DNA of 64,000 nucleotides from Martensiomyces pterosporus (GCA_025201845.1 MU603941.1:82312-146311), one strand, 5' to 3'; positions 32,151 to 44,080 are shown, numbered from the stretch's first letter. Made by a program: numbers and translations. The notes: generated by a model from the letters alone, not told the origin.

Positions 32151-33107
32151 AGCCGATGGCTCAGAAAGGGTATCAGCGCCCTGTGGCACAATGCTGATTT
32201 CTGACGCTGAGCTTTCCTTTGTACTTGACGTAAGCAATGGGGGTGCCTGGGTGCTATTTGCCTTTGCTCGGGTCTCTGTTCCAGCGTCTGCTTCTTTGGC
32301 GCCCACTCTGTCGCCCCCAAATGACGGTGGTGATGCAGCAGCTACCTCGACTGCCGCTCCTTCGACTTTGCTGGTGCGGCGCCTTCCCGTTGTGGTAGAA
32401 GCTGCTCTTGTACTGCGTGCACGCGCGGCGGCTATCTCTGCGCGGTGTGTTTCGTAAGGACGACCTGGATGTCGTGCCGAAGCTGCTTTTGAAGCCGGAC
32501 GCCTGTGTGAGCGATTGCGAGGCACGCTGAATAGCTGGTAAAATTGCTAAATGCAAGTAAATGCACTCGCAATTTGAGCCTTAAAACTTGGTGGCGGGGG
32601 AGGGGTGTAGGAATGCTGCTGTCTACGCTAAAAATCAAATGCAGCAATCAGCAAGTGAAATGCAGCTGGCAACAACAACAAAAAAAATCACTTTGCAGTT
32701 GGCGGAGAAGAGTAGTTGAGCAGCGGCCAGCTATGCTGCGTGTGCTTGCTTTGCAAGTCCGCCTAGTAGCGCCTGTAGAAAAGCTGAATTTGGCTGCAAG
32801 GACCAGCGAACACTAGGGCGGGAAGAAGAAAAGGAAGCTTGAAGGCGGAAGGAGGAAGAAAAGCTGCTGCGTGTTTTTTTTCTTCAACAGACCAGCCTTG
32901 GTGTTGGAAGTTTGCGAGCAGCCGAGAGGGGGGCTTTTTCTTCGCTGGTGCGAAGGGGCTTTGATCGATCGCAGCACCCATATGGAGACGACCTGGCCCC
33001 ACTACACAAATGCCGCGCACAGCGAGAGCAGCGCTTGCAACGTCGCACACTCCACCAAGGCCCGCGCCACCCCTAGACTCGCTCCACCGAATATCTCTGC
33101 AGACACA
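32151..33107. promoter_or_regulatory. Divergent region between UFD4 and the SET-domain gene
   Basis: About 950 bases. The UFD4 frame stays open to 32525 and may be coding. On the other side, the frame of the SET gene is open back to 32871 with an ATG at 32982. In between (32560-32870) lie A-rich and GA-rich runs and no clear TATA box. Confidence 0.35.
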
Positions 33108-34526
33108 ATGGCTGGCAGCTCGGACATGGCAGCTCTTGCCCAAGCGGTGACTGGCGCCGGCGGATCCATCAGCGAGGACATCCGGGTTTGCGCGACTCCA
33201 TATGGCGGAAGAGGTGTCTATGCAAAAAAGGCAGCACTGGGTGAGCTGGCTAGAAGCAAGGCGCCACTTGCCCACATTCCAAGCTCGCGCCTGATTACAA
33301 TCGGTGCAGCGGCGCAGTCGGACATCGTACTCGACTGCCTTGCCGCGTGCGATGAAGCAGCCATGGGTAAGGACTCGGTCGCACTGTCGCTACTTCTGCT
33401 TACCGAGCGGGCTCTGGACACGCAGTCCGAATGGAAGTGGTACATAGATACGCTGCCGCAGGCTGGATCGAGCGGGCTCTACTTTGACAGCACGGATCTG
33501 GCAGCACTGCAGCCCACTCCGCTTTCAGCAGCCATCACGGCAAAACTACGCCAGCTGCAGCACCAGTATGCGTGCTTTGCCGATGTGCTGGAGAGATGGA
33601 AAGAGGAGAACAACATTGGCGGGCCAGTCGGGTTCGACGCATACAAGTGGGCCAACTTTATTGTTTTGTCGCGCGCAATCTCCATCCAGAGCTTTCTGTC
33701 CACCCCTGACGCGGACACGGTCAGCGGCGACTTCAGCGAGTTTCCACACGCAGAATGCGACAGGGCGCTTCTCCCCTTCCTCGACATGTTCAACCACAGC
33801 GAGTCTCCCACCGCATTCTGGACATTCAAAAGCGACGGGTCAGCTATGATACTCGCGGGCAGCGAACCCGATGGTCCCGGCATCGACATTGACGGCGAGA
33901 GCTTTGTAGAGCTGCACTTTTCATACGGCCGGAACCCAAACACCGAGTGGCTATATGCCCACGGATTCCTGCCAGAGAACAACGCGCACGACTACTGGCC
34001 CTACTTTCCAGCGTTCGGCGGCAGCAGCCAGATGATGCAGATCAAGCAGAAGTGGTTGCACGAGCTTGGCATTTCGCCGCGCATATCGTTTGCGGACCCA
34101 GACAACCACCACAAGGACGTGCTGCAGAGTGACGGCTACAGCTGTGAGACGGACGACTACGCCTATGACTCTGACGATGCCCGCAGCGGCTACGTCGGCA
34201 CTACCGTTCTGCTGAAGCTCTGCCTGGCGTTTCTGAGCGATACGTCCGACGACCTCAGACAGAAGGTTGGAAGCGTAGAGCCAAAACCCCCAGGCGTCGG
34301 AGTAGGTGACGCACTAGTCAACGACGCCATGGAGCTGCCGCAGATTCCTGGGCTGCGTGCCTTTGTGCTCGAGCAGTGCATCTGCAGCCTGCAGGATGTG
34401 CCACGCGCCATGCGCGCGAGCATCAACATGTCTCGCAAGCGAGTCATCAACGACTACCTCAGGAAGGAAGCTGCGCTGGTTGAGCGGGTTGTTGGTGCGC
34501 TTCGCCAGGATCTCTCTTCCGAGTAA
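33108..34526 (+). CDS. SET-domain protein lysine methyltransferase (SETD3/Rkm-like)
   Basis: A 472-residue protein from the ATG at 33108; an in-frame ATG at 32982 would add 42 residues of less convincing sequence. The pattern is that of the split-SET class found in Rkm1-4, SETD3 and SETD4. It starts with 'PYGGRGVYAKKA' near the N-terminus, then a long helical insert with 'SVALSLLLLTERAL' and 'WKWYIDTLP'. The SET core is 'LLPFLDMFNHSESPTAFWTF', followed by 'ELHFSYGRNPNTEWLYAHGF', which holds the conserved asparagine-histidine and tyrosine of the cofactor and substrate site. A helical C-terminal substrate-binding domain follows. The class methylates ribosomal proteins, cytochrome c, actin and others, so the substrate is not predictable. 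It lies 276 bases before LeuRS on the same strand. Confidence 0.85.
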   Translation: MAGSSDMAALAQAVTGAGGSISEDIRVCATPYGGRGVYAKKAALGELARSKAPLAHIPSSRLITIGAAAQSDIVLDCLAACDEAAMGKDSVALSLLLLTERALDTQSEWKWYIDTLPQAGSSGLYFDSTDLAALQPTPLSAAITAKLRQLQHQYACFADVLERWKEENNIGGPVGFDAYKWANFIVLSRAISIQSFLSTPDADTVSGDFSEFPHAECDRALLPFLDMFNHSESPTAFWTFKSDGSAMILAGSEPDGPGIDIDGESFVELHFSYGRNPNTEWLYAHGFLPENNAHDYWPYFPAFGGSSQMMQIKQKWLHELGISPRISFADPDNHHKDVLQSDGYSCETDDYAYDSDDARSGYVGTTVLLKLCLAFLSDTSDDLRQKVGSVEPKPPGVGVGDALVNDAMELPQIPGLRAFVLEQCICSLQDVPRAMRASINMSRKRVINDYLRKEAALVERVVGALRQDLSSE

Positions 34527-34802
34527 ACAGCAGTGCCTCGCGTCACGTGTGCAGCATACAGATCTGCCTGTGCCATTGAGCGGACCGGTTGGGGGCGCAG
34601 TAGCAAGAAAAAATTTCATAAAGGCGCCACTTGCGCGGCAGCACACGGCTCGCCTACCTTTCTCCTTTTCTTTATTTCGAGAGCAAAACCACGTCTTTTC
34701 TCTGCTAGAGATCAGAGCAATTCCCCCAACAAGCATCTGTCTTGAAACAACTGGCGCGTGAAACCAAGAACGCCAGAAAGGAGCGGCAACAAAATTCCGG
34801 AG

Positions 34803-37800
34803 ATGGCTGACACCACCACAAAGAACGCTGCCGACAGCGCCGGCGTTGAGGCCAAGAAGGTAAGAGCCGAAACGCAATGGCGCAAATCCACGCGCTTCGC
34901 GGTCGGGATACTCGGATAAGTGGCAGCAGCAGTGGCAGCAGCATGAAAGACGCCCGCCTAATATGCTGCTTCGCCCAGCGCAACGCTTGTTTTTGACCCG
35001 CCTTTTGTAGACCGTCAAGCGCGACACCCTCATCGAGATCGAGAAGAAGTGGCAGAAGGACTGGCAGGACAACCACGTGTTCGAGATTGACATGCCCGAG
35101 GACGACAGCGTTGCCCCGGAGAAGCTCCATGACAAGTACCCCAAGTGGATGGGCACCTTCCCTTACCCCTACATGAACGGCGCTCTCCACCTTGGCCACG
35201 CCTTCTCTGTGTCCAAGATCGAGTTTGCCACTGGCTGGGAGCGCCTCAAGGGCAAGCGCGCCCTGTTCCCGTTCGGCTTCCACGTGACGGGCATGCCCAT
35301 CAAGGCTGCTGCCGACAAGATCGCACGCGAGCTCGAGATGTTTGGCCCTGATTTTATCGTCCCCGAGGCCAAGGACGCCGACGAGGATGAGCTGAGCGAG
35401 AAGGTCAGCGAGATGTCTGTGGACAAGGCACCCAAGGCCGGCGAGGGCTTCCACAGCAAGAAGACCAAGGTTGCTGCCAAGTTCGGCGACAAGAAGTACC
35501 AGTTCCAGATCATGCAGTCGCAGGGGCTCTCCAACGAGGAGATTGCAAAGTTTGCTGATGCCGAGCACTGGCTCAAGCACTACCCGCCAATTGCCGTCGA
35601 GGATCTCAATGCGCTTGGCTGCAAGATCGACTGGCGCCGCGCCTTCCTGACCACCGACCACAACCCCTACTACGACTCGTTTGCGCGGTGGCAGTTTGAG
35701 CGCCTGCACGAGATGGGCAAGATCAAGTTTGGCAAGCGCTACACGATCTGGAGCGCCAAGGACGGACAGCCCTGCATGGACCACGACCGCCAGTCTGGCG
35801 AGGGCGTGGCCCCCCAGGAGTACACTGGCATCAAGCTGGAGGTTCTGGACTGGAGCGACGAGGGCAGCCAGATTGTCTCTGCCATCCCCGAGCTCGCTGG
35901 AAAGAAGGTCTTCCTAGTGGCGGCCACTCTGCGCCCCGAGACCATGTACGGCCAGACCAACTGCTTTGTTGGCACCAAGCTCGAGTACGGCTTCTTCCAG
36001 TCTGCCGATGCCAGCGAGGTCTACGTTGTGTCGGATCGCTCTGCGCGCAACATGTCGTTCCAGGGCCTGTCGCCTGCCAACGGCAAGACCGTCAAGCTCG
36101 GCGCCATCGGCGGCCAGGCCATTGTTGGAACCAGGGTCAATGCCCCCCTCAGCCACTACAAGGACGGCGTCTACGTTCTGCCCATGGACAACGTCCTCGC
36201 CACCAAGGGCACCGGCGTTGTGACGTCGGTGCCGTCTGACTCGCCGGACGACTTCACCACCCTGCGCGACCTCAAGAAGAAGATCGACTACTACGGCATC
36301 AAGCCCGAGTGGGTTGAGGGCTTTGAGCCTGTCCCTGTTCTGTCGACTGCTGCTTACGGCGAGATGACTGCCCCTGCAATCTGCGAGGAGATGAAGATCC
36401 AGTCGCAGAAGGACCGCGACCAGCTGGCCAAGGCCAAGGAGGCGGCGTACAAGGAGGGCTTCTACAGCGGCACCATGTCTGTCGGCGACTTCAAGGGCGA
36501 GTCCGTCCAGGAGGCCAAGCAGAAGGTCCGCGATCTGCTCATTGCCCAGAGCAGCGGATTTGCGTATGCCGAGCCCGAGGGCCTCGTCATGTCCCGCTCT
36601 GGCGACGAGTGCGTCGTTGCCCTGTGCGACCAGTGGTATCTCGACTACGGAGAGGCCTCGTGGAAGGCTCTGGCTGAGAAGTGCCTTGGCGGCATGAACA
36701 CCTTTGGCGACGAGACCCGCCACCAGTTCGAGCTCACCCTTGACTGGCTCAACCAGTGGGCGTGTGCTCGCACCTACGGCCTTGGAAGCAAGGTGCCATG
36801 GGACCCCACCTACCTCATCGAGTCGCTGTCTGACTCGACCATCTACATGTCGTACTACACCATCGCACATCTGCTCCACCGTTCCCTGGACGGCAGCCAG
36901 CCCGGGCCTCTTGGCCTCACCCCTGAGGACATTGACAACGCCGCCTGGGACTACGTCCTTCTGGGCAAGGAGCTCCCTGCTGGCCACAGCAAGGCAAAGG
37001 AGCTTGAGCAGCTGCGCCGGTCCTTCCTCTACTGGTACCCCGTCGACGTGCGGAACTCCGGCAAGGACCTGATCCAGAACCACCTCACCTTCTGGATCTA
37101 TATCCACACAGCGATGTTCCCCGAGAGCGAGTGGCCCCGTGGCGTGCGCACCAACGGCCACCTGCTCCTCAACGGCGAAAAGATGTCCAAGTCGACCGGA
37201 AACACCCTCAGCGTCCGCGAGTCCACCGAGCGCTATGGCGCCGATGCCACCCGCCTTGCGCTTGCCGATGCGGGCGACAGCATCGAGGACGCCAACTTTG
37301 AGGAGGCCACTGCCAACGCCGCCATCCTGCGTCTGTTCACCCTCATGGAGTGGATTGCCGATGCGCAGAGCGCCCTGGTCAAGTCTGGCCAGTCTCCCGA
37401 TGAGTCGGTCCAGGTCAACGACGTCGCCCTGCGCGCTGCCTCGTCCCCGTTCACCACCATCGACCGCGTGTTTGAGGCGGAGATGGACAAGCTCGCGCTT
37501 GCCACCGGCGCCGCGTACGAGGAGATGATGTACCGCGATGCCCTGAAGAGCGGGTTCTATGACTTCCAGATCTCGCGCGACTGGTACCGCGAGGTGACTG
37601 CTGCCAGCGGCATGCACCCTGTGCTGATCCGCAAATGGATCTCTCGTCAGATCATCCAGCTCAGCCCCATCACCCCTCACTGGTCCGAGCACGTCTGGAA
37701 GACGATCTTGGGCAACGCCATGTCGATCATGGATGCCCGCTGGCCGGAGGACCTCCCTGCCGAGGCCAACCACGCCATGCTCACCGCTGGCGACTACATC

Positions 37801-38322
37801 CGCAAGATGGTCAGGTCTGTGCGCGATGCCGAGACTGCGATGCTCAAGAAGAGCAAGAAGAAGGGCGGAAAGAACGCTGCGCCCACTGCCGAGTTCAAGC
37901 CCAGCGACCCCAAGGTCCTTGATGTGTACGTTGCCGGCGAGTTCCCCGACTGGCAGGAGAACGTCATCTCTGTCCTCAGGGACCACTTTGACGCCTCTAC
38001 GGGCAAGTTTGACGACAAGGCTGTTATTGCCTCCCTGGGGCAGAAGGGCGTGCTGAAGAACAAGAAGGCCATGCCGTTTGCGCAGGAGATCAAGAAGCGC
38101 GTTGCGCTCCTTGGCCCCACTGCATTTGACCGCGCGCTGCACTTCAAGGAGCTGGACGTCCTTGGCGAGATCGTGCCTTATCTGAAGAAGAACCTTGGAT
38201 ACTCGGAGATTCGCCTTGTTGACCTGAGCAGCCCCGAGAGCGACCTTTCGGATGCCCAAACCAAGGCTGCTGAGAATGCGGTGCCGGGCGAGCCCAGCTT
38301 CCTCATGGCCAACATCCAGTAA
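34803..38322 (+). CDS. CDC60: Cytosolic leucyl-tRNA synthetase
   Basis: Exon 1 is 34803-34859 and exon 2 is 35011-38322. The 151-base intron has an AAG|GTAAGA donor and a TTTGTAG acceptor, phase 0. The product is 1122 residues, as in other eukaryotic cytosolic LeuRS. It is a class I synthetase: 'MNGALHLGHAF' (HIGH motif H79-LG-H82) and 'GEKMSKSTGNTLS' (KMSKS, 743-747). An editing (CP1) domain sits between, including 'LRPETMYGQTNCFVG' and the 'GTGVVTSVPSDSPDDF' threonine-rich editing region. Anticodon-binding and C-terminal extensions follow. The enzyme charges tRNA-Leu. Codons end mostly in C or G (AAG for Lys, GCC for Ala), unlike most neighbours, which suggests high expression. This also produces a long open frame on the opposite strand. 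Confidence 0.97.
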
Positions 38323-40050
38323 GCGCGCCTGTGCCGACACACACTCCCTTCTCGCACCTGCTTTCTATATAAATTGCACAAACGGATTGTTTTGCACCCC
38401 TCCTCCGTGGTAATAGCAGCATTTGCCTACAACAAGCCCCATCTGTCCATTATTGCCCAGCGTGCACAATGCCCAGCGCCCTCCTGTTTGCGTAGATGCA
38501 AGGGCAGCTTGGACGAGCAGCACCTCTTGTGGGAGCGCAAGCCCACGCGCTGCTGCACACAGAGCTCCCACAGTGGGATGCCACAATGTGCACGGCCTCC
38601 TCTTTTGTGCTGCTGCCACGTATCTGTGCCCGGACCCAGCACGCTACAGGAATCCTGGCTGCTGTCTGGCTAGCATACACGCACCTCATATGAATACCAC
38701 CAGTATACGCTGCCATTTACGGCAAAGTGCCCTTTGCTGCTGCTGAACCACCCTGGAGGCAACAATGCGCAAAAAAGCGCCTTGCGTATATGGCCAGCGA
38801 TCCTGTGGGGCGAGCACCTCCTGCCCCTTGCTAGCGTCCCAAATAATAGGACAAGCCAGTGTGAAAATGGATGCCAAATTCGGTCTGCTGAGCCGCGCGG
38901 TATGTGTGCTAGATAGTGTCACTAGATAAAACAGAGCATGAGTGTGAGCTGTGTCTGCTGTTTTTGGTAGACGGCCAGCACCTGCCCGTTCAATTCCTTT
39001 TATTCGCTATTTTGACCGGAAATCAACCGTACGATGGAGCTGCCGACACAAGTTGCAATTAACGTGTCCTGTTTGAGCGATAATGTCTGAGCAAGTGGTT
39101 GGACAATCAATGTGCTCCCTGCAGTCCCTTGCCGTTACGCGCGCCCTAGGTGATTTCCGTTCCAGCCATGCACCGTGATTTGAACAAAGAGACAACACAT
39201 GCCTCGCTCCCTTGTGTCCCCACAGTCACACACATCCCGTGGGATTGCATGAGCTCCACAGCATCAAGGACACCACGGTCGCTGGCGGTTTGCTACGAGA
39301 CATTGGAGAAGAGCGCTGCTATGACAGCACGGAAAAATCAGCCTTGCTCAGCCCCATCCTTTGCCGCACGAGACAGGTGCTAGGAATAGCGTGCTCGTGC
39401 CGTGGGCAAGTGCGCAAAAAGAAAAGCCATGCTGAGCAGGCGAAGCGAGGGATTTCAGGATGATGTGCATGCCGTGTCATATATGAGGGCTGCTTGTGAG
39501 CTTCATATTCCCAACAAGCGGCCGTGGCCATGGCGGGGCTCAAATTGGGGGGTTTGTGTGATGTGATCCCGGCCGAGCACAAAGCAGAAGGATGCATTAG
39601 GACACCCCGGAGCGGAGGGAGGGAGCCACTGGAGGTGTGCGGGCTATTCTGGCCAAAATCAAAAGAGCACAAGCAGACATCTGCCTGTTTTAGGTGGGCG
39701 GTATGGCTTGGCTTACTTAACGCTGCGGCGCAAGTGTTTCCTAGTAGGGCAAGACGAAGTATAAATGCCCACAGCTCTCCTTCGCGCACGTCTCCTCCTC
39801 GCAACATCTATTGCTTTTGGCATCCACTCCATTCAAAAGGGGAGCTGTGTTCCCGCCTCATTTCTCGTCGTGACGTAAATCAGCCTCTCGCCTCTCCCAG
39901 CCGCCCTGCGCTTTACTGTTAGCATTCTGTCCAGCCGAGGGCAACTCAGCAGCGCAGACAGCCTGTCCATAGCCACATCCGCCCGCCCCTCACAAGTCAC
40001 CTGGAAAGCAGAAATCAATTCCGGGTACGCGTAACACCCAGCAAAAACCA
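38323..40050. promoter_or_regulatory. Intergenic region upstream of chitinase 1
   Basis: About 1.7 kb without a supportable gene. Open frames are short, Cys/Pro/His-rich and overlap on all frames. The right end holds a TATA box (39760) and a CT-rich leader (39775-39910) for chitinase 1. Confidence 0.4.
39760..39766 (+). promoter_or_regulatory. TATA box (tataaat) of chitinase 1
   Basis: A perfect TATA match 285 bases upstream of the ATG, followed by a CT-rich stretch. Chitinase 2 has an equivalent box at a similar distance. Confidence 0.5.
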
Positions 40051-41511
40051 ATGTTGGCCCGTGCTTGCCTGTTGATGGCCCTCTGGCTTCGGCTTGCGCT
40101 CGCAGTGCTTGGCGCATCGGGGAGACTTGCTACACTCGAGCTCGACGAGGTTCCAGACACCGTGCTGAGCAGCGGCGTCCTCAGCAACACGGTGGTGGTG
40201 GGGTACACGTACGAGTCCGGGATTGATCCCAGCATCATTCCCTGGGGCTCCCTAACCCACCTTGTCCTGGCTTTCTTCAGTGTTGACCAGTCGGGCAACG
40301 TGGTCCCTGGCAGCAATACGAGTCCCCAGAGCATAGTTGACCTGGCGCACAAAAACGACGTCAAGGTGATTGCGTCGATTGGCGGCAGCGGCGATGGGTC
40401 CACTGTGCTTGCACAGGTGCTGAGCAGCAACACTACGTGCACGCACATGGCGGCAGACCTGGCAAACAAGATCAAGGAGTACAACCTGGATGGCGTGGAC
40501 TTTGACCTCGAGTTCCCCAACACCGCGCAGCAGATACAGGACCTGTACGTGGCGCTGAAGGGCACGCGGTTTGCGCTGGATGCGGCGTTTGGCGCGAGAA
40601 ACAAAACACTGACAATGACGCTATACTCGTCCAAGGGTCTGCTCGGACCGAGCGCACCGCAAACAGACGCAAAGCCGTTTTCCGACGTCGTGGACTACGG
40701 ACTGCTGATGGCGTACGACTTCTTTGGGAGCTGGGCCGAAATCAGCGCACCCAACTCTCCCTTTTACGATGTGCCGGGGTACCCAGGCCTATCATTTACC
40801 TCCTCCATTGCCGCGTGGCTGAAATCAGGGTGGGACCCGAAGAAGCTGGTGGCTGGGCTGCCCTACTACGGGCGGACTGCAATTGTGAGCGCCACCACGG
40901 CTGGTGCCAAGACGCAGTTCATGCCCAACTCCGGCGCCGCTTCGCCCGGCGGCCCGGTCAGCAAGATCACCGGTGCATGGACGTGGACGGATCTCCGCGA
41001 CCCCAAAGACGGAGCACTGAAGACGCCACAAGAGGCGCAGCAGGGGTGGCAGCGCAACTGGGACTCGACCACAGAGACGCCGTGGCTGCTCCACAACGAC
41101 TCGCAGACATACATTGGCTACGACGACTTGGACTCACTGGCCATCAAGGCCAACCACATCATCACAAGCGGCCTTGTTGGCGCCATGGTGTGGATGGTCA
41201 ACTACGACTACAAAGGCGAGCTGGGGTCGGTGGTTGCCAACTACACCGCTGCATGTAAGAGGCTGGCCAAGGAAGCGAGTAATGACCTCGAGTCTTCTTT
41301 GGGCTCCGAAGGCATATTGAGCGAAGACGGCACCAGCAGCGGAGACAGCAAGAAACCCGGCAGCCACCAATCTTCACAGCACAATGGCGGCTCAATGTCG
41401 TCAGCGGCATCGTCGATAATATTGGCAAACGGAGTAATTATCCAGTTGCCCCCCGTGCTCTCTCTGCTCTCAGCTATGCTTGCGGCGTCCCTTGTCATGG
41501 CATCCAGATAG
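40051..41511 (+). CDS. GH18 chitinase 1, secreted, probable GPI anchor
   Basis: A 486-residue protein. Residues 1-24 form a signal peptide. The GH18 barrel holds 'VIASIGGSGDG' (the SxGG strand) and the active-site motif D147-G-V-D150-F-D152-L-E154, where E154 is the proton donor and D152 positions the substrate acetamido group. Downstream landmarks are 'LLMAYDFFGSW', 'LVAGLPYYGR' and 'AMVWMVNYDYKGE'. A Ser/Gly-rich stretch (about 430-460) and a hydrophobic C-terminus ('LPPVLSLLSAMLAASLVMA') fit a GPI signal. The enzyme would cut chitin in the cell wall, for remodelling during growth. The motif reads DFDLEFP instead of the common DIDWEYP found in its paralogue, with catalytic acids kept. Intronless. 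Confidence 0.9.
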   Translation: MLARACLLMALWLRLALAVLGASGRLATLELDEVPDTVLSSGVLSNTVVVGYTYESGIDPSIIPWGSLTHLVLAFFSVDQSGNVVPGSNTSPQSIVDLAHKNDVKVIASIGGSGDGSTVLAQVLSSNTTCTHMAADLANKIKEYNLDGVDFDLEFPNTAQQIQDLYVALKGTRFALDAAFGARNKTLTMTLYSSKGLLGPSAPQTDAKPFSDVVDYGLLMAYDFFGSWAEISAPNSPFYDVPGYPGLSFTSSIAAWLKSGWDPKKLVAGLPYYGRTAIVSATTAGAKTQFMPNSGAASPGGPVSKITGAWTWTDLRDPKDGALKTPQEAQQGWQRNWDSTTETPWLLHNDSQTYIGYDDLDSLAIKANHIITSGLVGAMVWMVNYDYKGELGSVVANYTAACKRLAKEASNDLESSLGSEGILSEDGTSSGDSKKPGSHQSSQHNGGSMSSAASSIILANGVIIQLPPVLSLLSAMLAASLVMASR

Positions 41512-43690
41512 CAGCACTGTAGTGACTGCCACTGCTGGCCCCAATGTACACGCGAAACATGTATTTAGCACCTCTCGCGCCGCGCTTCTCTCGCCTCTGC
41601 AAGCCTTTCCTCCCCCTTGTATCTTGCAGCTTGTTCAACAGCAGAATGGCTGCCCATTCGATTCGGTGAATCAACATTCGTTTAATTGTGCTGGCCATGT
41701 GCGCGCTGTGCGCATGTGAGCAGCAGGAGTGCTTCTTAGTAGACGGACGGCGCATTGGGAGGACTAGCATGCGCGCACCCAATTCCTGCTGTAGACAGCT
41801 CTCACGTCAAGCCCTGCCTCAATGAGTGTTGCATCCAACACCTGAGCAGCGCTGTGTGAGTGTGCAGCAGAGGTGGAGTGTGGGAACAAGGTGGTGTGGG
41901 AGCGGGCGGAACAAGGTGCGCTCCATGGTCAGCAGCTAGCTGGGGGGAAACACACCAAGGGAGCATGCACCTCCCCGCTTCACACAGCACACGCCCCCAA
42001 GTGCGCTTCCACATCTTCTCCCTCGCCTTTGCTCACCGAGAAAACAGCAAAAGTGATTTCTTGCACATTTGTCAATCTGGCCCCTATTGTTAGTACAGCC
42101 AGAACGGGATTCCCACTCACAGGCGCTTTTATATTTAGTAAGCGTTCCTCCACCCAGTTCGAAAATAGGACTGGGAGGAAGGGCACACAGTATATGGCTG
42201 CTAAAAATACAGGCTGGTTTGGATGCAAAAAGAAAAACTCCGCGCTTTTGAGCAAGGCGAATCTCCTGCGGTGCACGAAAGCCATATGCCAAAGAGATAT
42301 GAGGCTAGAGAGCCTGGCGCCATCAGGCTAGCAGTGGCATCCGCTTGACATGCGCAGCACGCTACCACCACATTTCCAGTGCATCTCCCCCAACCAGAGG
42401 CAGCTGCAGGCGGAGCAGCAGGTCCAGAGAGAGTGGCTGTGCAGCAGAGGGCCTCCACTGCGATTGTTGCACTTCCTCCCTTTCTACCAACTTCCCGCCG
42501 GCCTCTCAGCAGCGTTTTCCATGTAACCAGCGCAAGAACAAGTCGAGGCAGAAGAAAGAGGTGGGATAATTGTTAGAAACTGCAGATTCCCAATTTGGCA
42601 TGGTACAATTGGAATAGTGCGGCAACTGGCGTGTTCGCCTAGCCAAGAATGTAGCAGGAGGAGAGTATGGTGCAAGGCATCCCAATGCGCGCAGGCATCA
42701 AGCAAAAGGCGCTTGGAGGACAGCGCAAGGGATGGCTGGCCCAATTCCAAGCCCCGGCTTCCCTCGCTCGTCTCCTCCCAGCAGTTAAAAGGAAGGGTGC
42801 AGGGATTAAGTTTGGTGGAGGCTGACATGAATCGGCATCCGTGTGTCTACCACTACTGCTCTTTCTACATACAAAGCCCCTCTGCTCTTCCATTCTCCAC
42901 CCTGGTACCAGCAAAGCTATTCCCAATTATCTCCTGTGCTCTGCGCATCTCACCTTTGCCATCTACGTGTAGAGCCTGCAACCACGCACTTGTCGCATCC
43001 AGTAAGCTCCATACAGCCATCCAAGCTGCGCAGCCCGCACATCGTGCTTATCTCTACGTGACCTCGACGCGCTCGAAACTGGGACTCAGGTGAGTTGTTC
43101 TAATGGCGCCCCACTGCTCTTGACGTATAGGCCCCCCAGCATTCCACCACACACCTCGTGCGGCAGTCCAAATACATGCTGCGGCATGCACACGCCTGTT
43201 TTGGAGGAAGAGCTCTGTGGCACTCAGTAGATGCGGGGGAGGCGGATCTAGGTTGCGCACGCCTCCTTCTCCTTCCTCCGCCCGTTTCCGCGTCTATTGT
43301 GCCTCTAATCCCCTGACGGGACATCAAAGGAGGCGAGTAAGGCTGTGTCGATGCCACTAGGCGGAAATCTAGCAGCAGCCTGCTTGAGCTACACGTGAGT
43401 GCTGTTTATATCTTTGCGAGAATACGTGTGGGCTATAAACGCCTCAGTCCGCACAGCCCTTGCTGCAGTGCAGATGTGGCAAGGGGGAGTGCAGTTGCAC
43501 AACAGCATAGCGTGGCCTTGCAGAGACAACCCTGCTACGGAGATTATGTGCGCAGCAGTAGCGCTGATATCCAGCTAGAACTGCTCATTCCTCTAGATCA
43601 TCGCCATTCTTGGCCGTGATGTAGTGTAGCGCCTCCAGTGGCTCTGCCCCTCTTGTTTCCTCTGCTCATAATGTACTCCGCTGCGGGCTG

Positions 43691-43760
43691 TCTTTCCCCT
43701 TAGCACACCCTTGGCAGAGTGTGCTTACAAAGACTGCCAAGGGTGTGCTAGGGGGAAAGA
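43691..43760. repeat. Near-perfect 27-bp inverted repeat (hairpin) with a 16-base loop
   Basis: The left arm 43691-43717 and right arm 43734-43760 are reverse complements at 26 of 27 positions. The single exception (43700 against 43751) would be a G-U pair in RNA. Flanking bases do not extend the symmetry. It lies 90 bases upstream of the TATA box of chitinase 2. Confidence 0.9.
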
Positions 43761-43844
43761 GGATGCTCATGCTGTGCAGCTGTAAGGGGGGAGATAAGTA
43801 GTAGATGTCTACTGCGTGCATGCGGGATATCGCAGCGTAGCAGA

Positions 43845-43854
43845 ATATATAAAT
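43845..43854 (+). promoter_or_regulatory. TATA box (atatataaat) of chitinase 2
   Basis: A strong TATA match about 230 bases before the ATG at 44081, in the same arrangement as chitinase 1. Confidence 0.5.
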
Positions 43855-44080
43855 GCTCCTCAAGGCTTGGCGCATAGGGCACAAGGCATCCCCAGAATGT
43901 TTAGCGACATGCTGTGCTCCTTTGACCCGCCCCCTCCTGTCTAAAGCTGCGACCATTTCCCGTCATTCGAGTTACCCACCACTTGCACACGCCACTTAAC
44001 CCAGCTTGTGCCTTCCCCTTTGAATTGTACTATCTGTAATACCACTGTATGGTAACCATCAAGCATCATAGACACAAAGC

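Larger units (their letters stand above)
41512..44080. promoter_or_regulatory. Intergenic region between the two chitinase genes
   Basis: About 2.6 kb with no gene I can support. Candidate frames of up to 158 codons (42617-43093) are Cys/Ser/His-rich without domains. The notable features, listed separately, are a 27-bp inverted repeat (43691-43760) and a TATA box (43845) for chitinase 2. Confidence 0.4.

Noticed and set aside
32871..33107. A longer N-terminus for the SET-domain protein (from about 32871)
   Set aside because: The frame start there is a GTG. The residues up to 33108 are not like the family, and the ATG at 33108 directly precedes the conserved part.
34705..35784. A 359-codon minus-strand frame across the LeuRS 5' end
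   Set aside because: It overlaps LeuRS exon 1, intron and exon 2 and has no recognisable content.
35914..38340. An 808-codon open frame on the minus strand across the LeuRS gene
   Set aside because: It lies exactly opposite a conserved synthetase with strong C/G-ending codons, which removes stops from the opposite frame. The translation has no domain and is a codon-bias shadow.
42617..43093. A 158-codon plus-strand frame between the chitinases
   Set aside because: Cys/Ser/Arg-rich with no signal peptide, domain or promoter-like context.
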